Source: Henriciella sp. (GTDB taxonomy: Bacteria; Pseudomonadota; Alphaproteobacteria; Caulobacterales; Hyphomonadaceae). Taken from it: a stretch of 64,000 bases of DNA. Below are positions 54,484 to 62,294 of the stretch, one piece after another; the stretch's first letter is position 1, and the number at the start of each line of letters is the position of its first letter. A model generated the notes under the pieces. That model did not search any database, was not told the origin of the DNA, and saw only the letters and a list, made by a program, of their open reading frames with translations. The stretch is from assembly GCA_017642885.1 (NCBI GenBank), contig JAEPOM010000016.1, forward strand, positions 1-64,000, written 5' to 3'. The position numbers and the translations under genes are program-made.

Positions 54484-55572
54484 ATGCCATCCATGCCCAA
54501 TTCCGTCCGTATAGCAGGGTTCATTTTGCTAGCACTGCTTATCTATTTTGTCGCCAGTGCGCTGTTTCGTGCCCCTGCTGAAGAAAGTGCGCCGGCCGAC
54601 AGCGCGCCTGTAACTTCTACTGAGCGGGCCATTCCGCAAGTAATCGTGACTCCGGCACAATTGAAGCCGCACACGGTGTTCGCGACTTTGAAAGGTAGCA
54701 CCGAGCCAGATCGCGAGGTTACCGTGCGGTCCGAGACTATGGGCACCGTCATCGACGCCCGGATTTCCGAGGGCCAGGTGGTCTCGCGCGGTACAGTTTT
54801 GTGTGGACTGGATGTTGAAAGCCGCGCTGCTCGGATTGCTGAAGCAGAGGCAAGCGTCGCATCCGCGCAACTGGATTTTGATGCCGCTCAGCAACTTCAA
54901 GAAAAAGGCTGGACGACGTCCAACAACGCAGCGGCAGCAAAAGCTGCGCTCGATCGCGCTGAAGCGGGCCTTGCAGCTGCCAAGATCGAACTGAACAAGA
55001 CCCGGATTACAGCCCCGTTCAATGGCGTGTTCGAAACCCGTCTCGCGGAGCGCGGCGACTTCTTGTCAGTCGGCGCTGCCTGCGGTCGTCTCGTCGATCT
55101 TGATCCAATCATTGTGGCCGTGGATGCCACTGAAAATCAGCTTACGGCGATTAATCCGGAAACGCCGGTTAGTGTTGAACTCGCAACGGGCGTGGAAACC
55201 ACGGGAAATGTCCGCTACATCGCTCGGACGGCAAACGCTCAGACCCGGACGTTTCGGGTTGAAATTGAAATCCCGAACCCAGACAATGGCATCGCAGCCG
55301 GATTGACCGCGTCTGTACAGGTCGGCCTCGGCGTTGCGCCGGCGTTACTGATGACCCCTGCTTCATTGGTTCTTCACGATGATGGACGAGTTGGCGTACG
55401 CTACGTTGATGACACTGACATAGTACAATTCACCGAAGTTTCGGTGGTCGATGACGCCCAGGACGGGATTTGGGTCACCGGCATCCCGGAAGGGGCAAAC
55501 TTGCTAGCCGCCGGACAGGACTTTCTTCGCGAAGGCGTGAAGGTCGAACCTCAGCTGGTTCAGGAGCGATAG
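54484..55572 (+). CDS. RND efflux periplasmic adaptor
   Basis: A 362-residue membrane-fusion protein with an N-terminal membrane segment (VRIAGFILLALLIYFVASAL). A lipoyl/barrel-sandwich domain (EVTVRSETMGTVIDARISEG), an alpha-hairpin (AEASVASAQLDFDAAQQLQE), and a beta-barrel (ITAPFNGVFETRLAERGDFL) appear in order. It couples the RND pump encoded 3 nt downstream to an outer-membrane channel, for which no gene lies nearby. The 232-bp upstream gap holds a CAGAATT-N7-AATTCTG inverted repeat at 54281-54301. Confidence 0.9.
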   Translation: MPSMPNSVRIAGFILLALLIYFVASALFRAPAEESAPADSAPVTSTERAIPQVIVTPAQLKPHTVFATLKGSTEPDREVTVRSETMGTVIDARISEGQVVSRGTVLCGLDVESRAARIAEAEASVASAQLDFDAAQQLQEKGWTTSNNAAAAKAALDRAEAGLAAAKIELNKTRITAPFNGVFETRLAERGDFLSVGAACGRLVDLDPIIVAVDATENQLTAINPETPVSVELATGVETTGNVRYIARTANAQTRTFRVEIEIPNPDNGIAAGLTASVQVGLGVAPALLMTPASLVLHDDGRVGVRYVDDTDIVQFTEVSVVDDAQDGIWVTGIPEGANLLAAGQDFLREGVKVEPQLVQER

Positions 55573-55575
55573 ACG

Positions 55576-58500
55576 ATGAACGCTCTGATTGATGGCGCAA
55601 TTGATCGGGCACGGATGGTCCTCGCTATCCTGCTCGTTGCCCTGATTGCCGGAACGATTACCTATATTGGTCTGCCTAAAGAAGCCGACCCCGATGTTCC
55701 GATCCCATTTGTCGGCGTGACGATCCCGCTTGAAGGGGTTTCACCTGAGGACGCGGAGCGGTTGCTCGTGCGACCGGTAGAAACGGAGCTGAAGAGTATT
55801 GAGGGGGTCAAGCAAATCGACTCTTTCGCGCTCGAAGGTGCGGGTCAGATCATCATCGAATTTGACGTTTCTTTCGATCAGGATCAGGCGGTTCTGGACG
55901 TTCAGGAGAAGGTAGATCTCGCCCAACGCGAATTCCCAGAAGAGGCGCGCGAGCCGATTATCACCGAGATCAATGCCTCGCTGTTTCCGATCCTGAACAT
56001 CAACCTGTACGGCGACGCCCCGGAGCGCGGCCTGTACAAGATTGGCCAGGAATTACAGGAAGAACTGGAAGGCCTTGAAGGTGTTCTCGAAGCGCGGCTG
56101 CAGGGCGATCGGGAAGAAGTGCTCGAAATCGTCGTCGATCCGGCGAAACTTGAAACCTACAATCTGTCTTACCAGGAAATCTTCGCCGCGGTTGCCAACA
56201 ATAACCGCCTCGTGCCCGCCGGGCGGATCGATATGGGTGAAGGCCGGTTCCCGGTCAAAGTCCCCGGATTGATCAAGACCGCACAAGACGCCTTTGACCT
56301 GCCCGTGAAATCGCAGGGCGATTCCTCAATTACCCTTGCGGACGTCTCGACCGTGCGCCGTACATTTAAGGACCGCGAACAGTACGCCAAGTTCAACGGT
56401 CAGCCTGCCGTCTCAATTCAAATCGTGAAGCGGACCGGGGCAAATATTCTCGACACCGTCGCTGAAGTTCAGGACGTGGTCGCCGTGCAACAATCGCGGT
56501 GGCCAGAAACGGTCAACGTAACACTGACATCCGACATGTCCGAGATGATCGACAGCCAGCTGGGGCAACTTCAATCCTCCATTGGTGTGGCGGTGGTTCT
56601 GGTGATGATCATTGTCGTCGCTGCGCTTGGCCTCCGATCTGCCGCGATGGTAGGTCTCGCGATCCCGGGATCGTTTGTGATGGCCTTCCTGATGCTCGGA
56701 ATGTTTGGCTACACGATCAATATGATGGTGATGTTCGGCATGGTCATCGCGGTCGGAATCCTCGTCGATGGTGCGATTGTCGTCGTCGAATATGCTGACC
56801 GAAAAATGGCGGAAGGGCTGGACCGAAAACAGGCCTATGCAATGGCGGCGAAACGCATGTTCTGGCCGATCGTTGCCTCATCCGCGACAACACTCGCAGC
56901 GTTCTTCCCGTTCCTCTTCTGGGACAGCTTGGTCGGCAAGTTCATGTCCTACCTGCCGATCACGCTGATCTTTGTTCTGGTGGCATCGCTGGTCATGGCG
57001 CTGATCTTTCTCCCAGTGCTTGGCTCTGTGCTTGGCGGCCGCGGGACCAAGGAAGCCACTGGTGGCCTGGTTGAAGTGTCCGGTGTCGGCGGCGATCCGC
57101 TTGAGGCGCCCGGCTGGTTTGGTCGCTATGCCCGCGCAACAAACGAATTGATCAAACGTCCCTTCCTCGTGACGGGTGGCGCGGTGGCGGTGATCATCGC
57201 GATATTCATGTGGTTCGGAGCCACTGATCACAAATCCGAGCTCTTCCTGGATGTGGAACCTGAGCAGCTTTATGTGTTTGTTCAGGCGCAAGGAAACCTG
57301 TCCGCGGACGAAGAGTATGAAATCGTGGACCGTGTTGTGGATCGCCTCTTGCCGCTCGATGGCATCGAATCCATGGCATCGACCTCTGGGAGCGAAGGAT
57401 CTGGTTCGTTCAATTTCGACGGCGTCGGCTCTCCCCCGCAAGACACGGTAGGCCGGATCCTGATCAACCTGAAAGACCGCGATACCGGCTATGATGGCCG
57501 CGTCACCGAGCAGAATATTCGTGATGCGCTCGTCGGTGTTCCCGGTGTTCGAACCGAGGTTCAAAAACTGGAACAAGGCCCACCCGTGGGCAAGGATGTT
57601 CAGATCGCCATTCGCTCCAATGATGGGGCCGCCCTGCTAGAAGTTGCGGCGCAAGTCAGCGAGTTCGTCGCCAGCATGGAAGGCTTGCGGGAAGTCGAAG
57701 ACAGCCGTCCGCTGCCGGGCATTGAATACCAGCTGGAAGTCGATCGCGCGCAAGCTGGTAAGTTTGGAATTGATGTCAGCCAGGTGGGCGCAGCCGTTCA
57801 ATTGGTCACCAATGGTATCCTCGTCGGCCGGTATCGACCAGACGATGCCCTCGATGAGATCGATATCCGGGTCCGTCTACCCGAAGACGAACGCAGCGTT
57901 CAGGCGCTGGATCGACTTCGGATCGCGACGCCGGGTGGGCAGGTTCCGCTGTCACAGTTCGTAACGCGTGTACCCGCGCAAAAAGTCACCAAGATTGAAC
58001 GCCGAGACGGCAAGCGCCTCATCCTCGTTCGCGCCAATGCCGTCGTTCAAGGCGAAGGTGCAGCCAAGGTTGCCGAAATCAAAGACTGGCTGGAAACCGC
58101 CAACCTCAATCCTGCGGTCGACGTTCAGTTCGAAGGGGCGGATGAAGACGCTGCAGAAGCCGCTGCCTTCTTCCAGATTGCGGCCCTGTCGGCTCTGTTC
58201 CTCATGGGCATTATCCTGCTTTGGGAGTTCAACAATTTCTACCATGTGGTGCTCACGCTCTCGGCCGTCGTGCTTTCGACTGCGGGCGTGCTGATCGGTA
58301 TTCAGCTGATCCTGCCTTACATTTCGACCCTCATGATCGGAACGGGAATAGTCGCGCTTGCGGGTATTGTTGTGAACAATAACATCGTGCTCATCGATAC
58401 ATATCAACGTCTCAAGCGTGACGGTCGGACCAGCGAGCAAGCTGCGATTGCAGCGGCTGCCCAACGCATTCGCCCGATCCTGTTGACCACACTGACGACC

Positions 58501-58809
58501 ATCTGTGGGCTGTTGCCAATGGTGTTCATGATGAATGTGAGCTTCATCAAAGGGGCCATCTCATTTGGCGGCATTACAGCTGAATGGTGGGTGCCACTGG
58601 CCACGGCGGTCGTATTTGGACTTGGTTTCTCGACCATGCTGACGCTGATCGTGACACCCGTCTGGCTCGCCGCTCCAGCAAAGATGGGCCGCTGGCGCGA
58701 TCGAATGATCAACCGGATGCTGGGCCGCGATGCCCCTGCCAACGACCCGTTCGTCGAAGACAAGGCGTGGGCCGAGCCCGACGCCGACATTCGCCCAGCC
58801 GCCGAATAA
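55576..58809 (+). CDS. RND efflux transporter permease
   Basis: A 1077-residue, 12-helix proton-driven inner-membrane pump of the AcrB/MexB superfamily. The N-terminus VLAILLVALIAGTITYIGLP and EADPDVPIPFVGVTIPLEGV-type porter text are typical. In the proton-relay helix 4, AcrB's Asp-Asp is replaced by Asp398-Gly399 (GILVDGAIVVVE), and in helix 10 AcrB's Lys940 position reads Asn (VVNNNIVLID, Asn934-936). The single Asp resembles the heavy-metal (CzcA) branch, but other HME features are unclear. It forms an operon with the adaptor. Substrates cannot be told. Confidence 0.92.
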   Translation: MNALIDGAIDRARMVLAILLVALIAGTITYIGLPKEADPDVPIPFVGVTIPLEGVSPEDAERLLVRPVETELKSIEGVKQIDSFALEGAGQIIIEFDVSFDQDQAVLDVQEKVDLAQREFPEEAREPIITEINASLFPILNINLYGDAPERGLYKIGQELQEELEGLEGVLEARLQGDREEVLEIVVDPAKLETYNLSYQEIFAAVANNNRLVPAGRIDMGEGRFPVKVPGLIKTAQDAFDLPVKSQGDSSITLADVSTVRRTFKDREQYAKFNGQPAVSIQIVKRTGANILDTVAEVQDVVAVQQSRWPETVNVTLTSDMSEMIDSQLGQLQSSIGVAVVLVMIIVVAALGLRSAAMVGLAIPGSFVMAFLMLGMFGYTINMMVMFGMVIAVGILVDGAIVVVEYADRKMAEGLDRKQAYAMAAKRMFWPIVASSATTLAAFFPFLFWDSLVGKFMSYLPITLIFVLVASLVMALIFLPVLGSVLGGRGTKEATGGLVEVSGVGGDPLEAPGWFGRYARATNELIKRPFLVTGGAVAVIIAIFMWFGATDHKSELFLDVEPEQLYVFVQAQGNLSADEEYEIVDRVVDRLLPLDGIESMASTSGSEGSGSFNFDGVGSPPQDTVGRILINLKDRDTGYDGRVTEQNIRDALVGVPGVRTEVQKLEQGPPVGKDVQIAIRSNDGAALLEVAAQVSEFVASMEGLREVEDSRPLPGIEYQLEVDRAQAGKFGIDVSQVGAAVQLVTNGILVGRYRPDDALDEIDIRVRLPEDERSVQALDRLRIATPGGQVPLSQFVTRVPAQKVTKIERRDGKRLILVRANAVVQGEGAAKVAEIKDWLETANLNPAVDVQFEGADEDAAEAAAFFQIAALSALFLMGIILLWEFNNFYHVVLTLSAVVLSTAGVLIGIQLILPYISTLMIGTGIVALAGIVVNNNIVLIDTYQRLKRDGRTSEQAAIAAAAQRIRPILLTTLTTICGLLPMVFMMNVSFIKGAISFGGITAEWWVPLATAVVFGLGFSTMLTLIVTPVWLAAPAKMGRWRDRMINRMLGRDAPANDPFVEDKAWAEPDADIRPAAE

Positions 58810-58816
58810 GACCCGG

Positions 58817-60730
58817 TCAGGTCATATCTTCGTAGGGATTTTCGGTCGGCAGTGAGATCGGATTGCTAGCGCCTTTCAGCGAGATCGCTGTATCGGTCAT
58901 CAGGACATCGGCATCAGATATAACCTCTTCGCCGAAGCGATAGATCGGTGCATATTCTCCGCGATCTGCCTGTTCGTGATAATCTCGCGACCTGGTCAGC
59001 GCAGTTTCCCGGCGTTTCGCATAGTCGGCAAACGCTTCACTGCCGTGACGCTTCTCGAGCATCGCCTCAGTCCGGTGCGGTGACAGAACGACGGCGGAGG
59101 CGTTGTTACCGCCAAACCCCTTCGAATTCAGGATCGCAACCTCGAGCTCACTCGGGTCTCGTTTTTGATGCTCGGATCCAAGCACAAGTCGATCCTGATG
59201 AACATCGTCGGCCACGCGGTCCAGGGTTGGGATCCCCGGCAAGATGCCATGCTCAAAACAGCCAAGCGCGGTCGCCAGCTGGTCGCCACTCGCGGGTGCA
59301 ATCGTATGGCCGAGATAGGCTTTCACCGCGATGAGCGGCCAGTCCTCGATCCCAAACACCGCCGCCACCTGATCAAAGATCTGAGACTCAGTCGTCCGGT
59401 TCTGAGGCGTGCTTGATCCATGAGCGAGGATGAAACTGTGCTTCTGAACTGTATCGCGTCCGGCAACAGCACAAGCCGCCGCAACGGCTTTGGCCATGCT
59501 GATATGGTTTCCGGGGCCCGGCGCGGTGATCGATTTCTTGGTGCCGTCCGCGTCGACAAACACATCCGTGATGGAGCCGAGACAAGGCGCCCCCAGCTCG
59601 AGCGCTAAGGCATCATCCATTAGGATGAAGTACTGACTGGCCTCGCCGATCGTGAACCCGCAATTTTCGCCGAACGGGCGACTGGCACGGCGATAATCGA
59701 TTTCGCCGTCGCCGTAGATCGTGGTCATGTTGTCGTCGGTGGCGAGCGCGCCCATCGTGCCAAAACCATCCATGATCTCTGGCACAACCGGCGCTTCGCT
59801 ATTGCCGACCATGGCGACACGAACCTTGCCGGCTTGAATGTCGGCGACGGCGTGGCGCAGATTGGAAAGGAACGTCGCACAAGCGGCTACGGCACTGCTG
59901 GCGATCCCGACATTGGACAGGACATAAGCATTGATGAAATCCGTCGGCATCGAATTGATACCCATGACGAGCGATTTGGCCGTGACGCGCTGGCCCGACA
60001 TGCGGGCCTGATGCATGCCGCCATAGCCTTCTTTGTCCATCTGACCGAACCCGCTGCTGGAATAGACGCCAACGTCATCCGGCTCGATACGCGCAAGGAC
60101 ATCGTCCCACTCGATGCCGAGCGAGCGAAGCGCGTCGGTGGCACCGAACAAGGCCATTTGCAAGCCACGCGGTTGGAAGCGAGAATTGTAGAGGCTCGCC
60201 ATATCGAAGCCGCTGGGTAACTGTCCCGCGGCCTTTACGGGGAATTCGCGGACGTTCGACAAGAAGACGTTCAAGTCCCCTTTGATGGTGATCTGGACGC
60301 GCCCCTCATCATGAGGCGCGACCGTCCAGGTGTCCGGCAGTGGATCCGGAATCGCTGATTTGTCGGCGACCACGCGGATCGTGTCATCGCCATCCTCGGA
60401 AAGCGGCGAGAGGGCCGCGTTTGACTGCCAGTAAAGCGCGTCAACGTTGAACCGTTCTGGCTCGATCCGGCGAACGAGTGTTCCGTTCAAAACGTCGGCT
60501 TTGTATCGATCCGCAACCTCTGCGGCGCTCAGCGTCTCATTGTCCGCATTTACGAAGCCAGCCTCTCCGTTGGCTTTCACCAGCCCCATCATGACCGCGA
60601 GACCCACAATCGTTTTGTTGGCTTCATCCTCAGCCAAGGCGTCGATGATCATTCTGCGATAGGCCTGATGCCCCGATGTGCGGCCAGCGGCGTTCACTCC
60701 GCCCATGCTGACAATGACTGGTAGACGCAT
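58817..60730 (-). CDS. FabY-like beta-ketoacyl-ACP synthase
   Basis: A 637-residue ketoacyl synthase, much longer than FabB/FabF (about 410). The start RLPVIVSMGGVNAAGRTSGH and the overall length match FabY, the initiating synthase first described in Pseudomonas. The active-site Cys is in VAACATFLSNL, the first His in LAHGSSTPQN (HGTGT in FabF), and the Lys and second His in VKAYLGHTIAPASG. FabY condenses acetyl-CoA with malonyl-ACP. It is a single gene, convergent with the RND pump and divergent from selA. Confidence 0.82.
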   Translation of the reverse strand: MRLPVIVSMGGVNAAGRTSGHQAYRRMIIDALAEDEANKTIVGLAVMMGLVKANGEAGFVNADNETLSAAEVADRYKADVLNGTLVRRIEPERFNVDALYWQSNAALSPLSEDGDDTIRVVADKSAIPDPLPDTWTVAPHDEGRVQITIKGDLNVFLSNVREFPVKAAGQLPSGFDMASLYNSRFQPRGLQMALFGATDALRSLGIEWDDVLARIEPDDVGVYSSSGFGQMDKEGYGGMHQARMSGQRVTAKSLVMGINSMPTDFINAYVLSNVGIASSAVAACATFLSNLRHAVADIQAGKVRVAMVGNSEAPVVPEIMDGFGTMGALATDDNMTTIYGDGEIDYRRASRPFGENCGFTIGEASQYFILMDDALALELGAPCLGSITDVFVDADGTKKSITAPGPGNHISMAKAVAAACAVAGRDTVQKHSFILAHGSSTPQNRTTESQIFDQVAAVFGIEDWPLIAVKAYLGHTIAPASGDQLATALGCFEHGILPGIPTLDRVADDVHQDRLVLGSEHQKRDPSELEVAILNSKGFGGNNASAVVLSPHRTEAMLEKRHGSEAFADYAKRRETALTRSRDYHEQADRGEYAPIYRFGEEVISDADVLMTDTAISLKGASNPISLPTENPYEDMT

Positions 60731-60821
60731 AAAAAGACATCCGTTTGGGTTGCGTTAGACGTGCGCCAGCGGCGCGATAAACCGGGACACTAGAAGCTAT
60801 TCGAGACCCGGCTCAACACCT

Positions 60822-60843
60822 AATTGCAATCAAGGTTGCAATT
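60822..60843. promoter_or_regulatory. palindrome AATTGCAA-N6-TTGCAATT upstream of selA
   Basis: A perfect 8-bp inverted repeat with 6-bp spacer, ending 53 nt before the selA start in the fabY-selA divergent gap. Its form suggests a dimeric regulator's binding site; the 22-bp span and A/T-rich arms fit an operator better than a terminator. Confidence 0.45.
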
Positions 60844-60896
60844 CACGCCCCTCCACCCGGTCTTGCACCTGCGCCGGAGTTCGGAAACAATAGGCT

Positions 60897-62294
60897 ATGC
60901 AAGATGAATTGAGACGCCTCCCGAAAGTCCAGACCCTGCTGGAATCTGACGCTGCAGCGCGATTGATTTCACTACATGGGCGCGAAGACGTTGCCGATGC
61001 GGTCCGAGCGAAACTCAACATTGCCCGATCTAAAATCATGGCCGCAGGCGGCGCCTCGACGAGCCCGATCTCCGAGCCGGTCTTTTTCAATGAAATCGCC
61101 GACGACCTGAGCGCCAGGAACGCCAACACCCTTAAGCGCGCTATCAATGCCACAGGCGTGATTATTCACACCAACCTCGGACGCGCTAGGCTCGCACCGG
61201 AAGCGATAGAGGCGGTACAGACTGTCGCCGCGAATTACTCTTCTCTCGAACTGACCCTCCAAGACGGCAAGCGGGGATCGCGTCACGCACATGTGGAGAC
61301 TTTGATCTGCCAACTCACCGGCGCCGAAGCTGCCATGGTCGTGAATAATTGCGCTGCGGCCATCCTGTCTTGCCTGAGCGCACTCGCAAGCGGAAAGCAT
61401 GTCATCGCCTCAAGAGGAGAATTGGTGGAGATTGGCGGGTCCTTCCGCATGCCAGACGTCATTACCCAAAGCGGCGCTGTGTTGCGCGAAGTGGGGACGA
61501 CCAACAAAACTCATCTCAGCGACTATGAGCAAGCCATCGATGATGATGCCGCCATTCTGCTGAAGAGCCACACCAGCAATTTCAGCATAGTCGGGTTCAC
61601 ATCCGCACCAAGCCGACAGGCGCTCTCTGCGCTCGCTCGAAAAACCGGAACCATCCTGGTCGAGGACCTGGGAAGCGGCGTCCTCATCAATCTCGCAGAG
61701 TATGGATTGAAAGAAGAACCGGTGGTTCGAGACGTCATCGCAGACGGCGTCGATCTGGTGACATTTTCAGGCGACAAATTGCTCGGCGGGCCCCAGGCCG
61801 GGATCATCGCTGGAAAGCGGGCACTCGTGGATACCGTTCGCCGCCACCCGATTGCCCGCGCCGTTCGCATCGACAAGCTCTCGCTCGCCGCCTTGCGTGC
61901 AACGCTGGAATTGTATCGCGCTCCGCACGATCCCATGGCCCGCATCCCGGTCTTGCAAATGCTAGCAGAGCCGATTGAAGCGATCGAAACACGCGCCAGG
62001 AAACTGGCTCAGGCGATCCGCGATGAGACACGACTGAATGCAGAGGTGGTGGAGACCACGGCTCGTGCTGGCGCCGGTTCATTACCGCAACAGGACTTGC
62101 CGAGCGCCGCCGTCGCGGTTTCGAACGAACAGTCATCCGCGGAGCACGTCTCCGCCCAATTCAGGAGCGCCAATCTGCCCGTGATTGGCCGCATATCCAA
62201 GGATACGTTCCTGCTGGATATGCGCGCGGTTTCCGATGAAGAAGTCGATTTGATCGCACGTGTCGCGCAAACCCTTTGGCCGCATGACGCATAA
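60897..62294 (+). CDS. selA: L-seryl-tRNA(Sec) selenium transferase
   Basis: A 465-residue PLP enzyme that converts seryl-tRNA(Sec) to selenocysteinyl-tRNA(Sec) using selenophosphate. The family text VIIHTNLGRARLAPEAIEAV, SSLELTLQDGKRGSRHAHVE and DLVTFSGDKLLGGPQAGIIA is clear; Lys294 is the predicted PLP lysine. Length is normal. AGG lies just before ATG 60897. Its end overlaps the selB start by 11 nt, giving the conserved selAB operon. The organism therefore should make selenoproteins; selD and selC are not in the window. Confidence 0.96.
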   Translation: MQDELRRLPKVQTLLESDAAARLISLHGREDVADAVRAKLNIARSKIMAAGGASTSPISEPVFFNEIADDLSARNANTLKRAINATGVIIHTNLGRARLAPEAIEAVQTVAANYSSLELTLQDGKRGSRHAHVETLICQLTGAEAAMVVNNCAAAILSCLSALASGKHVIASRGELVEIGGSFRMPDVITQSGAVLREVGTTNKTHLSDYEQAIDDDAAILLKSHTSNFSIVGFTSAPSRQALSALARKTGTILVEDLGSGVLINLAEYGLKEEPVVRDVIADGVDLVTFSGDKLLGGPQAGIIAGKRALVDTVRRHPIARAVRIDKLSLAALRATLELYRAPHDPMARIPVLQMLAEPIEAIETRARKLAQAIRDETRLNAEVVETTARAGAGSLPQQDLPSAAVAVSNEQSSAEHVSAQFRSANLPVIGRISKDTFLLDMRAVSDEEVDLIARVAQTLWPHDA

